Origin: Brachynemurus nebulosus | Lineage: Eukaryota; Arthropoda; Insecta; Neuroptera; Myrmeleontidae | Direction of reading: 5' to 3' | Assembly: GCA_035578155.1 (NCBI GenBank) | Contig: JAPWDM010000005.1 | Location: 41,864,365 to 41,928,364, forward strand | Length of the DNA stretch: 64,000 bases | Translations under genes and position numbers: made by a program | The notes under the pieces: generated by a model | The model's input: the letters and a program-made list of their open reading frames with translations, nothing else | Databases searched by the model: none | What the model was told of the DNA's origin: nothing | In this document: positions 1 through 16,142 of the stretch, one piece after another | How positions within the stretch are numbered: the first letter of the stretch is position 1 | How the letters are laid out: each line of letters begins with the position of its first letter

Positions 1-1213
1 ATACTGATGTATCCAATACTTTCCCCTTTTTCTTTTTTTATTTCTTAAATATCAATACATTTCGGTAATTTCATCATCACTTGAAGAGCTCATGATTAAT
101 TGAATCGCAAGAAATCCTCTTCTTGTCAAAATATCATATGATGTCATATCTAAGGGTAAATATTATATATTGCATATGTATCGTATCGTCAATCGTATCG
201 TTCATCAATCAATTTTTTCGGTTTTTTGTTACGATTTGTGTCCAGTTCGCAGCCCCATTTTGAATACCTCTTTACCATTTTATTATCTCTTATTTTAAAA
301 TTTACGCCATAATTTATTTCATAATCTCTCAATTGATCCATAAAATGAATTGAATTGACCGCAAAACTATATTGAAATTTATAGAGTAAAACATTCAAAC
401 TGTGAATATCTTCTTATTTCTTTCTTATTGGAAATTATCCAAAAATATATACGTTGCAGCAAATTTTCATGATAAAAGATAAAAAACCGAAAATGGAATG
501 TATATAACCATTATCGAGGCACTAAACTACGCCCTCTAATCTCCTCCACTTGGCCCCTTGTGAATTTGTATACATTTGTATAAAGTTAATAAATCACTTA
601 ACGCTAAATATCACGACAACTGAACCATTTTTTTATTGAGTTTTTTATTTTAGGTACTGAGTTTCTGCTACATAAATTTTACTCGTTTTGCTTTGCTTTA
701 CATTTAAATATGAGTATGTATCAATATTTCTTGTTTGAATTGTGTGTGGACATTTTTATCTTACTTCATTTCTCTTTTTATTTGATGTTTTTCGGTCACA
801 CAAAATATATATTATCGAAGAAAATTTTTGAGCCTTTATGGCGTTAAATATTTTCTTCCTCTTTGGTAACAAATTTTTAAGTGTTATTTTGAACTACAAA
901 ACTTTCTAACAAACTAAGTTAAAGTATCGAACAGACAATTTTCAACAATAATATTTATTAATCTTGAACCGGATGTAGTTATCAGCGCTCCTACCATAAC
1001 ATTTTTGAAAGCCGCTGTACAGGTATCGACGACCTATGATTCGCGGATCAAAAAGTGATCCACTTGAGCTTGACAGATAAGTATGATGTATAAGAAGAAT
1101 TTTCGCTTTGCATTTTCTTAAACAGGTTAGCAATATTAGCGAAATGAATACACATTGTAGTAACAATATATGTAATTCGTTGTCGATTTTTTTAAAAATT
1201 CTATACAAATTAG
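1..1213. other. AT-rich intergenic stretch, no gene seen
   Basis: No open frame here has coding character or family similarity, and no RNA gene or clear repeat border was seen. Confidence 0.5.
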
Positions 1214-1215
1214 TA

Positions 1216-2375
1216 GGGGAGACAGGGGCATGTTCTAATATATTTTACTTTTTTACATATTAAACGGAAGAGGTTTTTTTTGTAAACGTTATGAAACATC
1301 AACTATATGTCTATAATTTTTTATAAAAAAAAACTTTCATATCCCTTGTACTTTCTGTGGAAAAACCCATTTTCTTAAAAATGTGCTTGTTAATACTTAC
1401 TCCACTTTTGGAGTATGTTTTAACAACGTTGGGGTAAGTATTAACAGTAGAATTTTAATATGATTATGATATTTTATAGATATGTACCTATAGAAAATAA
1501 AGTATCATATTTAACGTGTTTATTAGGTCAATCATTATTTTAATTTTTTTCTGAAGCAATAGTTAGTCAGTCCTTATTAAGTAGCAAATAACTTTGAACT
1601 TGATAGCTTCTATATTAAAAAATATTTACTTATTAATAAATATAATTAGTCTTCAACTATTTATTTAACATTATTATAATTCTTGAGATATATATGATAA
1701 CTCAGATCAAGCAAAACTATTCCTCTGCTTCAGTGCAAAAAAGATATAAAGATTAAAACTACTTAAATTTGACAAATACCCACATACGTACATACACACA
1801 TACATGCAAACATATTTGGCAATGTCGCGAAAAAAACCTTTGGTAACCTTGAAATGTGAAATGACGATATTTTGATTTTGAAATCAGGATGAATACAATA
1901 ACTTCCTTATAAGAAAGTTAAAAACATAGTCCTTGTTGCCTAAAATTTAAACGAGGTAAATGTTAACATGTTAATACTTACCCCATGCATTTTGTTAATA
2001 CGTACCCCGAAAGTAAATTTTTTACAAATTTATATTTTTAAAAAGAGTACGTTGATAATGCGGTAAAATTTAAACAAAATACAATACTAGATGGACTATG
2101 CTACCGTTTGAAATAAATTCAGTCTCTTTTAGGCATACAATCATGCTTTAAATAAAAAAACTGTCAATTTAAAAATGTTCTTTTACCCAATAAAATAATC
2201 AATCTACGCCTTACTCACAACTTTGTTTCGCGGCAACCGGCCGAAAGCTGACTGGTCACAACGTGTCCGTGGTCATTTACTGATAACAACCGGACGTACT
2301 TAATTTGTTAGTCCATAGTTTAGCGGAAATTGGCCTATTAATACTTACCCCGTTAATACTAGCCGCTGTCTCCCC
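1216..2375. mobile_element. 1.16-kb inverted-repeat DNA element, TA target duplication
   Basis: The left end reads GGGGAGACAGGGGC and the right end is its reverse complement with one mismatch (GCCGCTGTCTCCCC). TA flanks both sides (1214-1215 and 2376-2377), as in the Tc1/mariner superfamily. Both subterminal parts repeat a GGGGTAAGTATTAAC-like motif (near 1430 and, reversed, near 1970-2010 and 2337-2360). No transposase frame is visible, so it is probably non-autonomous. A piece resembling the tail of the repeat at 8870-9420 lies inside at about 1790-1925. Confidence 0.65.
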
Positions 2376-2454
2376 TATTCACTAATAAAATGTTTTAAAA
2401 AAAAAATGTCACTAACCCGAAACGTAGTCCTAAAAATTTTGATTGATTTTAACC

Positions 2455-3020
<566 letters not shown>

Positions 3021-4470
3021 CTAATGAAAACTTACTTATATATAAGAATTAAATAATTTGGTACTGAAAATTTACGTATTATACACGCTTTAATACATAC
3101 CGTATTTGGAAAATGGCATATTGAGAAACTCAAGCTTCCTACTGAAACCGTTGACACAAAAAAGTGAAACACGTGTACACAAATATTACTCAAATACTCA
3201 TAATAAAGTACAATTAGCTAAAATTTAAAAAAAAAATGTAAACAGTAGTAACAGTAATTTAACTACCATTTATTGTGATTCTTTATCTTTCAAGGTTCAA
3301 AAAATTAATTATTATAAATTATTATAAAGTAAATTATATTTAATGAATTAAATAAGTCATTAACAGCAAAGAATAACATTTTCTACTACAACTAGATGTG
3401 CGAAATATTTTGAGAGAAATATTTAATTTCATTCAAAAAAGTAACTTTTTTCTTAAATTCAAAGTTGAACATTGCTGCCAGCCGACGTCGCGAACAATAG
3501 TACTCGGCGGCATCGCTCACCAAGGGTATGTGCCGCCATACAAACAGCAGAATAGTATGTACAAACTACAAACACACAAAACAGACAGGAACACATAAAT
3601 ACAATGAACAACGAACAGAGGCACATTTAGAAAACTATCGATAGACCTTGCCATTCCAAGGCCTTAGAAACGAGAGAGCACAATCTTCGACGACGATACA
3701 CTAAGTCAGTGATTATTAAAATGGAGGTGACGAAGAATATTTAAGAATATTTATATTTAGTTATTATTATCCTGTTGTCCGAAGGCCGCGGACAACAGGA
3801 TAATAATAACTAAAGCATTTTGGTTAAGAAAAAAGTTAATTCGCGACATAAAAAAATTTAAACAAGATGAAATAGAAAACAAGAAAAATGAATAAAAAGA
3901 AAAGCAGTCGGAGGTATCAAGCATTTCTGTCCAACATCGTACCCTACAATCTCTCTACCTCGTCGAAACAGGATACTAGAGTCAAGATTTGTAATTAACT
4001 GTATTATCAATAACTGATTCTGTTACAAACACAGATGTCAGCCCAGGCAGAAATAAAGCCGCTTCGTCACATAAATCGGACCTAATTTTTTTTATTAGAA
4101 TAATTTCTTACCAGTTTTTCTTTTGTAATGGCCGAGCTTTGCTTTGCCTCTTAAATCAGTTAAAAATTGGATTTCAGAAAGTAGTTCATTATGAAAACGA
4201 ACAAAACATATTAGCACTTTACAGTTAAAAATGAAGAGATGAAATGATCAAAACAATTAATATATTGTATTTGAAAATATCATAGGAATAAAAAAAATTC
4301 TGAATAAAATTTGGATTTTCGATGAGCTTTGTGATAGTACAAAAGGAAAAATTAAAACTCGTTAAGTTAAATTTAGCTTATATATTATATATTCGAATTT
4401 CTTTTTTAATTAATTACCTCTAACAAATTAAATAATATTTTAAATAGACAGAATAGGCAAAATTGACAAT
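3021..4470. other. Intergenic stretch with a perfect hairpin, no gene seen
   Basis: AT-rich DNA with a slightly more GC-rich part at about 3470-3720 that has no recognisable product. The only firm structure is the hairpin at 3757-3813. The maltase 3' UTR probably occupies the right end. Confidence 0.45.
3757..3813. repeat. Perfect 25-bp inverted repeat with 7-nt loop
   Basis: The arm 3757-3781 is exactly reverse-complementary to 3789-3813; the loop is AAGGCCG. No target duplication is obvious. Confidence 0.9.
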
Positions 4471-7667
<3,197 letters not shown>

Positions 7668-7675
7668 TTGATAAT

Positions 7676-7975
7676 CAGGGCCCGCTTTGGGGGCGGGCAA
7701 CCCGGGCATTTGCCCGGGGCGGCAAAATTTAGGGGCGGGATTTTTGTAAATTTTGGTAAAAAGACGGTGGCTTCTTGTAAGTGACGAACAGATTTGCCCG
7801 GGGTAGGAAATTCTGAGGGCGGGAATTTTACAAAAAAAGGTCGTCAGTATAAAAAAAGACAACAACGCCGGCTTTTTATACCCGACGAAAAATAAAAAGT
7901 GACCGATTTTTTTTTTCACTGGGGCGGGATTATTCCCTTTTGCCCGGGGCGGCGTAAACGCTAGAGCGGGCCCTG
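7676..7975. mobile_element. GC-rich hAT-like MITE
   Basis: Ends are CAGGGCCCGCT and its reverse complement AGCGGGCCCTG. The flanks share TGATAAT (7669-7675 and 7976-7982), close to the 8-bp duplication expected for hAT. Inside, a GCCCGGGG-containing unit followed by a GGGGCGGGA-like string repeats about three times. It is far more GC-rich than its surroundings. The open frame across it on the minus strand is a by-product of this composition. Confidence 0.65.
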
Positions 7976-7982
7976 TGATAAT

Positions 7983-8869
7983 TTCGAATGATCGACTTGA
8001 AAGTATATATTGCATAAAAATGTGTTCGAAAATATTATTATCAACACTAACTTAAAAATAGTTTTGTCCCTTAGAATACATGGTAATCTAATTAGATTCA
8101 TAGTATGAACGGAATTAACCATGTTTTCATTTACTGATGCATCGAATGCAGCTTGACTATGGTTATAATAACATTGGCGAGTAATTCATTTATTCATTTT
8201 AGTTTGTATCAGAAATAAGTACTTAATTATTTTCGTAAGCAACGGTTTACGAAAACAGCTGTAGTATTGCAACTTGGAAAATAAAAGTTTATGTATAACG
8301 AAGAAGGAAACTGGAATAGCTCTTTTATGGTAAGGGAATTGAATAAATACACTAAATACAGATGTATTTACGTTTTAGACTTCAAATTTCACATGACGGT
8401 TATTACAAAATGTAAAATAGAGCAAACAATGGAATTTAACAAAAATTCTAGAATATTCTATTCGAAAACTAGCAAGTTTCAAAAATACTATAATAAAATA
8501 CTATAAAAGTACTATAAAAAAGTACCTATACCTGTACATACCTGTGTATAAAAATAAGTTTATAAAACATGATTTGCTTTAGGTCTTTAGTAAAATGTGT
8601 AGATATTTACAAAATTTTCCTACTTGACAATGTCAAGTGTAGTTTTAATACAATAAAGAAGGAAATTCAGAAGAATTTAATGAAAAGCTTTATCGGAGTT
8701 AAATAAATAATGATTCCAGATTGATAATATTTAAAAAAAAAAGAAAAGAAAAGAAATATTTAATGAAAATTTACTAATTAAAAAGAAAGCTCTTGTTAGT
8801 CATTGAAAATTAAATAGAACTAAGCCCTAAGTGTATATATAAAAAATTTGGGAGGACAGGTTTACCCAC
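7983..8869. other. AT-rich intergenic stretch, no gene seen
   Basis: Only short open frames without family similarity; nothing supportable. Confidence 0.4.
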
Positions 8870-9418
8870 ACTATCAACTTCCCATTGGGTGTCCTTAAAG
8901 CTTAAATACTAGAGACTACTGTACATAAATAATTCTTTTTTCATTTCAGGGAGCTCTTCCCCTCGAACCCCCTACAGGGGCTTTGCCTCTTGCGCCCCAC
9001 TGGGGAGCTTCGCGCCCTGTACCTCGTGGGGGACTCCACCTCTCATTAAACAAATGATATCATCATTTATTCTCGAGATATGCGAGACGATAAATATTTC
9101 ACAAAATGTCTTAATTTCGTTTTTTTATTATAAAAAGCAAACCGCTAATCCGAATTTGCTGAAAACTTTATCCGGCCTTCATTTTTTAATTACGCATCTA
9201 ATGAAATTAGTCCAGAGTTGATATCATCATTTGTTCTCGAGATATGCGAGACGAAAAAAAATTCACGAACGAACGAACTAAAGAACGCACACACAGACAT
9301 CACGCTAAAAAGGATGTATTCGGATTCTAGTAACCTTGAAACGTGGAGGTATGTCCAAGTTAGCGATTCATAAAATCGAACCCATTACAATAACTTCCAA
9401 TGGGAAGTTAAAAACTGT
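8870..9418 (+). repeat. Interspersed repeat ending in an AACTTCC palindrome tail
   Basis: Starts near AACTTCCCATTGGG (8876) and ends AACTTCCAATGGGAAGTT followed by AAAAAC (9392-9414). The block GATATCATCATTTRTTCTCG with GATATGCGAGACGA occurs twice (about 9055 and 9220). A diverged piece of the same tail is at 1790-1925. The A-rich tail after a short palindrome would fit the 3' end of a retroelement, but no reverse transcriptase frame is present. Confidence 0.5.
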
Positions 9419-9880
9419 GGACAGTAGTGTGTCAAACTGAGCCAGATATCGCTTAAGATGACTTAGTCGTACAGCAGTTGTAGCGAGGCTAACATCGATT
9501 CAAACCGATTGTTTGTCGTACTCATTACATTATTGTCGACCACTTTCCAACATATTGTATGTACGCACCGTACGCATTCAGTGCACTCCCCACTTTCTAG
9601 AGATTGAGGGGTGACGTATGACACGAGATTTATGTAGTAACATGTTGTGCGTTTGGGATGGGAGAGAAATTTTACGTCATCTTTCGGCCACAATGATCTT
9701 GCTATGTATTATGTGAATAGAACATTCAAGTTATAGAAATTTGAAAATCATTTTTTTTTAGTCGAATTTTCTCCGAAAAATTAGACTTATACAGTCTATA
9801 CGATAAGAGCTGCGAGAGGCGAGAGTAGGGGCGCTATCCGTTTTCGGACCCGTAGAACACGAATATGTAGAAAAAAAATG

Positions 9881-9884
<4 letters not shown>
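9419..9884. other. Intergenic stretch, no gene seen
   Basis: An open frame on the minus strand (9463-9693) shows no recognisable domain. No repeat borders were found. Confidence 0.35.

Positions 9885-9957
<73 letters not shown>
9885..9957. repeat. (TA)n microsatellite
   Basis: Pure alternating TA of about 73 bp abutting the foldback to its right. Confidence 0.95.
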
Positions 9958-9960
<3 letters not shown>

Positions 9961-10355
9961 TCGCTCAAAACTTTTTAAAATTTGAAAATGGGCCAAAAAT
10001 CGATTTTTGTTTTTCATCAAATTTTTTGTCTCATGCCTGCATATACTTGTACATTGAATAATAAAAAATTCCTCCAAATTTTAACTCAAAAAATTGATAA
10101 TAAAAGGTCGCTCAAGAGTTCTGAAATTTTTTCTAGTTAAAATATTTAATATTTTTTAGCGTCCCTAAAAAATATTAAATATTTTGACTTTAAAATCCTG
10201 AGCGACCTTTTATTATCAATTTTTTGAGTTAACATTTGGAGGAATTTTTTAATGTTCAATGTACAAACATATGCAGGGATAAGAAAAAAAGTTTGATGAA
10301 AAACAAAAATCGATTTTTGGCCCATTTTCAAATTTTAAATAGTTTTGAGCGACCC
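9958..10355. mobile_element. Foldback element, arms about 190 bp
   Basis: Left end GTCGCTCAAAACT pairs with right end AGTTTTGAGCGACC. Inner blocks pair too, for example AAAATCGATTTTTGTTTTTC (left) with GAAAAACAAAAATCGATTTT (right), and GATAATAAAAGGTCGCTCA with TGAGCGACCTTTTATTATC. The centre is near 10157. No coding frame. It lies between two (TA)n tracts. Confidence 0.75.
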
Positions 10356-10468
10356 TTAAAAAATTTTTTATCGAGCTAATTTTTGGTGAGCATTCTTAAA
10401 TCGAGCTAAATTAACTTTTTTTCCTATGAGACAAAAAAAAGAAAAATATGTGGTTTTTTTGCGCCACC

Positions 10469-10471
<3 letters not shown>

Positions 10472-10565
<94 letters not shown>
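10472..10565. repeat. (TA)n microsatellite
   Basis: About 94 bp of alternating TA. Confidence 0.95.
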
Positions 10566-10567
<2 letters not shown>

Positions 10568-11400
10568 CCGCCACCTTTTAATTTGTGTAGGGCCCCCCTA
10601 TGGAAGTTAAAAGATGAAATTTGGTAAATGGGGCTCATTTTCGAGGCGCCTCATACTATCAAAGTGGGGTCCAATTTTGGGCAAATTTTTTTTCTGACCC
10701 GACCTTTAAGGGGGTGGTGAGGGCGGAAAAGCAATAAAACTTTTCCAAACCGGTTTTAAATAATGTTTCGGTCAATTATCTACAACATATCCAAAATTCA
10801 ACTTCCTAGGATGACTTGGTGGAAGTAGAGGGGGGAAAAACGATTTTCGCTGGATCTAACAAACCCCCAGCCCCCCAGAATTAACGTAGAGGGTTGAAAT
10901 TTGGTCTGTTGATAAAGTTCGTACCTAGGTTGTGCTTTTTGGAGGTTTTAATATTTTACCCCCACCCCCCTCATTTTTAAGCTACAATTTCATGCATTTT
11001 CGACGTTTTCGAAGTTTGTACCACTCGCACAGGTAACCCAAACCTAGAGGGCTGAAATTTTGTATTCGGATTGAGTTAGTATCAAAGGGGTGCCTTTTGG
11101 GAGTCTCGACTTTCAAACCCTACCGCCACCATTTTTATACCCAAAAGAACATGATTTTTCTTGTTTTTTAACAGTTTCGTTCGGGTCAAAATCTCCCCAA
11201 ATAAACCTAGAGGGCTGAAATTTTGTGTACAGGTTAAGCTAATAGCCAGACACTGTTTTTTGGGGGTTTCAACTTTTAACCCTTACCCCCACGATTTTAA
11301 GGAAACCTAGAGGGCTGAAATTTTGTACGTGTATTCAGTTAGTATCCAGCTAGTACCTTTTAGGCAGTCCACATTACTTTTCCCCCCACTTCTTCCATTT
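10566..11400 (+). repeat. Degenerate tandem repeat with CCTAGAGGGCTGAAATTTTG units
   Basis: The string CCTAGAGGGCTGAAATTTTG recurs at about 11043, 11206 and 11306, with a diverged form at 10886 and traces near 10600. Each is followed by a GTTAGTATC-like block, then CTTTTGGGAGT and a run of CCC-rich sequence with ATTTTTA. Spacing is roughly 157, 163 and 100 bp. A related CCC-rich block followed by ATTTTTATGCCC appears near 42010-42060. It looks like the inside of a dispersed element, not a classical satellite. Confidence 0.55.
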
Positions 11401-13938
11401 TTACATCGGAATTGAATGCTATTGTTAAATGTGTTTTAAATGCATTACTTTTATTCTAAATACAAGTAGGCGAATAGTAATTTTAAAAAATTTAAAAAAA
11501 AGTGAATACATTTTTTTAACAAATGAAATACATACATATTAAGTAATTTGAAAATGTTATTAAAGTCACTGTTTATTTATAAATTAGGAATTTTGGATTT
11601 TTATTATTTATAAAATAGAAATTTTGGATTTTTTTGGAAAGAAAAAATATCTTCATAAAAGCCTTCCAGTTTACTATTTAAGTTCCTTTTTTAATATTTA
11701 AAAATAAAACACAAAGGCAAGTGGTGAATAAGCATGGATAGAAATGCCCTCGTACGAATTGTGTTGGCTTTTTCCTTGTTAACTGCTATCGGCACAAAAT
11801 TGAAATTTACTGAGATTCAGCCCTTAAAAACTTAAAACCTTTTTTTAAAGCCCCGATCAACCGGACACTCATCATCAGTTTTGAAACCACCAAAATTACA
11901 AATCGCTTGTGGACTTTCAATTATATTTCGCTTGTAGACACTCAATACCGAAGATGAAAGGAAAAATTCGACTTCCGTGATGGGGCTCCGCTGCTCACGG
12001 CGTTTTTTTTTTTTTGAAAGTTAATACTTAATTATACAAAATCTAACGGTACCTATTATAAAAAAATATGTATTTAAAAAGGAAAGTTTTTTATTATACT
12101 TTAACAGCATCAGAAAACGGGAAATTTACATTTTTATCAAATTTTAAAAATTAATAACATCGAAAATATTAACTACGGAAAAAAGTTACTGACTATTTCT
12201 TGCTGGAAAAGGGACAAAGAATATTAAAAAAAATTTTATTTGATTTGAAAAATATTTTTTTTTTTTATTGTAAACAAAATTATTTTAAACAATATCCAAC
12301 CAGATTACCGTTTGATAACATGGATTGTCATAATCGGCACTGTCTCCTGAACTGATTCTAGCAAAAAAATGTCATTCGAATTTAATTCGGGCAACTGCGC
12401 TTATACCGCCTGTTCTATAATGGCATGGTCTGTTTATAACAAACAATGTACCACATAGATGGGAAACCCCAAAAAATTTTGTGTATATTTGTATCCCGGT
12501 TCGACCGACGACAGTTAATCGAAGTCTTACGCTAGAAAGAAATCAACCATAACGCTAGAAATATTAAGTATTAAATAAAAAATTTGAAATTATTATTTTT
12601 ACTGTAAAACGAACTATGTGTAATAAAATATGGAAAACTGAAGAAATCAGTTTAATTTCAGCACTTTAATTTTTCTTTTGAATTGTTTACATATACACAG
12701 AATATCTAATCTTAAGTGGGCTTACAAAATACTTAATAAATAAATAATAAATAATAATAAATAACTACCTACTTGAGAAGTAAATCAATTTACAAAAAAT
12801 TATATCAGTTAATTAAGCAATAAGAAAACTCCACATTGGCTGTGCTATTTTTATTTTTATATGGTGTGATTTAAAATTTGATTCGTCAAAATTTATAGCT
12901 GGAAATTAAAAAATTTTAAAAATAATACAATAATCCACCTTTTTTGAGCAAATGTATAAATATTAAGAAAATAATCATTTATTTCAGCTTTCTAATTTAA
13001 AAGAGCAATTAAAGAAAATTATATAAAAGGTATCTTTATTTATAATGTATGTTTAATTTGTACACAATTATTTTTTTTTTTATAATTATATAAAATATCT
13101 ACTTATAATTTTTCAGTAATATTTTATCAGCTACTAATAACCTTAACGATAACATGTATAGATAGTTATATTATTAAAAATAACGACTTTTTTATATCGA
13201 AATAAAAAATTAAATTGTAGTATTAGTATTGTTTTCAAACATGCCACAATCGTGTTCCCATAAATAAATTTAAGTATTTTTCATGCTGAATAGAACGAAA
13301 TAAGAATATATATTTCATTTTACCTATACTAAACGTTTTAGAATATCAAATATTTAAATTCCAATATGTAATTACGTCATTACGTGACTAATTTTCATCA
13401 CATAGACAATCAGTTTAACAGCTGTGCGGCTATGATGATGGTCTATTGAAAATTGTAGTTGAAATTTATTTTAATTGCTCCAGGGAATTGACTGGTAATT
13501 GTCATTTATCGACAAGTTTCGTGTAAATTATATATGCATTGCAGATATGAAGGAATTCTGATTATTTGACCTGATTAAAATTTTGTAAAGTATTACCAAA
13601 GTTCACTAAACCGTTAACTTACAACTATTTCTCAACGCTCCCACCATCATATTTTACAAGTGTATATACCGTGTGAATAGGAAGTTTTACGTGGAAAACT
13701 TAAGATTGACAACCTGATCCTATTGTAATTATTTTTATCTTTTTATGTGTTTATTATACTTCTTTAGAGCACAGTTTTAACGTGAATTTTTTTCCTATTT
13801 AAAAATCTTTCTACGAATATTTACTTTATGCGTTATTTGTGGTTAAACAAAGAAACGGTACGTCTAACTTTAACCTTTAGTATCTTCGAAAGTAATGAAG
13901 CCACAACAAACTCTATAGAAAGTTCAAAAATGATTCTT
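11401..13938. other. AT-rich intergenic stretch, no gene seen
   Basis: A little over 2.5 kb without a convincing coding frame, RNA gene or paired terminal repeats. A modestly GC-richer part lies at about 11840-12005 and is not recognised. Confidence 0.4.
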
Positions 13939-13941
13939 TTA

Positions 13942-14097
13942 GAACCCGTTTACACACTGATTAGTACGAGTATGAGTACGGCTGCTACAAACACGCATAG
14001 AATTTACGTTTAATATATCGAAACAGTACTTAAACGTAATCCTATGCCGTCTGTAGCAAGCATTTGTACTCGCACTAAACAGTGTGTAAACGGGCTC
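13942..14097. mobile_element. PIF/Harbinger-like MITE, TTA target duplication
   Basis: Ends GAACCCGTTTACACACTG and CAGTGTGTAAACGGGCTC are inverted with one mismatch, flanked by TTA on both sides (13939-13941, 14098-14100). The arms continue with mismatches to about 68 bp, so almost the whole 156 bp folds back. A 3-bp TTA duplication is typical of PIF/Harbinger. A chance frame runs through it. Confidence 0.75.
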
Positions 14098-14524
14098 TTA
14101 AGGTAAAAATATTTATTATGTGAAGAAAATTTTTTTATCTCCTATATCCATTCAATAATTATAAAAAAAGTTATCTAAAGTCATCACTTATTGACTGGAA
14201 AAATGTATTCAAATAGTAAATTACACAAAAAGTACAATGACGTACATTTTTGAAAAAAATCCCCGCATATCAAGCACGCAAACTTCATTGAGTAAAAATT
14301 ATTAGACGGAGAGCTGGTGAACGTAATTTTTAAAATGCTTGTAACCACTCATATATTTTTTGAAATTATCAACAAAAACATACTAACATGTTTAAAATGG
14401 CAAGTTATAGTGCAGGTCATAATAACTCAAATATAGTTCTCACCCTATTGAATGGACTTATGAACTTCAAAATAAGTTAAAATGGAATCATGTAGTTCAT
14501 ATAGATGATCCCTAAAACTCCCTA

Positions 14525-15656
14525 CACTGAGAAAAAAATACGGTAATTTTTACGGAAATTTCTAGTAAAAAATTACGGAGCTCTCTGATAATGCGGGCAT
14601 AAGTTACAGGCAAAGGAAAAAGTACGATGAGTATAGTAAAATTTACCCTATAGCTCCATAAAATTTGACTGCACAGTAAAAATTACACTGTGACTCCGTA
14701 AAAATTTCGGCGCTGTACAGGAAAAATTCTACTCTCTTACCGTATTATTTATAAGTTTTTTTTTTTTTTATTTATTAATAAATAATTGAACTGAAATAGT
14801 TTAAAAAGATATTGATAGAAGGGTAAGGATTAAAATCGAATTATTAATATTGAAAAAATGTTCTGTGGTTTTTTATTATTTGTGGAAAAACATGTTTCAA
14901 TAAACATCAATACATATAAAAAACATACAACAATTAAAATAAAAAATAAACAACAATTCATGAAACACAAATAACAATTCTTGGTTTTAAGTGTAAAGTC
15001 CATTAAATAGTTTATTATAAAAAAAAAAGAAACAAAAAGAAACAAAACAAAAAAAAAAAACAAAAACAAAAACAGAAAAAAAATGATAACACTCCACTCA
15101 GTGTACATCCACTCACTACCATGGCTCGCTGCTACTGAACTGGTAACGGTCACACAATGAATATTTTTTACTACAAACTAAATAACATTCCGTGTGATCA
15201 TCTAAAAATACTTCTAATAATTTTTTTGCAATGCACCAAACTCGACCTTATGTGGCCGTTACACACAACTGTTTATCGTCAGTTGTATGTGATGCTTGTG
15301 TGAGAGAGATGCTGAAAGACAGGTTTCAAAGAGAAAATAGAAATAACAAATAGCGTCTACCTTTCAGTTTAGTAAAAATTACACTGTAGCTCCGTAAAAA
15401 TTCTTCTATGTCTATTATAATTTTACAAAAATTAAGTAAATTTTCCTGGTATCCTATTTTACTAGCCCATTGAATTTTACGAAGCTGTATAGGAAAAATT
15501 CTTAAGCTGTACAGGAAAAATTTTCAAATGAATCATAAAAAATAATGTTTGAAAGGCATTTTTTATATTTTTGCTTGATAATTTCCTACCGACTGGTCAC
15601 TTGAGCCTGGTTTACCGGAGCAGCTCCGTAATTTTTACTGTAATTTTTTCTCAGTG
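14525..15656. mobile_element. 1.13-kb CACTGAG inverted-repeat element, TA target duplication
   Basis: The left end starts CACTGAGAAAAAAATACGG; the right end is CTCAGTG preceded by the reverse complement of a similar sequence. TA flanks both ends (14523-14524, 15657-15658). Subterminal direct repeats resembling AGTAAAAATTACACTGT followed by CTCCGTAAAAATT occur near 14676 and 15371. The centre holds an A/T-homopolymer-rich tract (about 15000-15080). No transposase is visible. Confidence 0.75.
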
Positions 15657-15672
15657 TAATTCAATGTCTTTA

Positions 15673-15867
15673 TTATGGGCACAAGCCAAAAAGAACTTTT
15701 TTGCCTACATCTGTATTTATCTTTGTCTGTCATATTAATAAATAGAAGTTTACTCACTCACTCACCTAAAAACATAATTACTTGGTTTGGTTGGTAACTA
15801 TGAAAATGATACAATTTGTGTTCCCCTCACCTCAATTTCTGGAGGTCTTTTGTGCTTGCGCCCATAA
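15673..15867. mobile_element. Short MITE, TA target duplication
   Basis: Left end TTATGGGCACAAGCCAAAAA pairs with right end TTTTGTGCTTGCGCCCATAA with few mismatches; TA flanks it (15671-15672, 15868-15869). It begins only 16 bp after the CACTGAG element ends. Confidence 0.65.
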
Positions 15868-16142
15868 TACATAAAATATATTCCAAGTGGTACAAATCAC
15901 TGAAAGAATCGTCTATCAGCCCTCAGGCTAGGTACATTAATTTATCAACTAACTAATAGCAAAGCTAAAAGTTAAAAATATAAAAACTAGGAAATAATAG
16001 AATAATTAAATTTTTATTAAGGGTAATTTTTGAAAAATTACATAACATAGACTTAACTAATATTACACTTTCTGGGCTTATCATTTATTTTATAATTTTT
16101 TCTTTTTTTTGTTAATTTATCTAAACTTGTCGTTTTTTGTAA

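Noticed and set aside
14830..15153. 107-codon minus-strand frame rich in Phe and Leu
   Set aside because: It is the translation of A/T homopolymer runs within the CACTGAG element, not a membrane protein gene.
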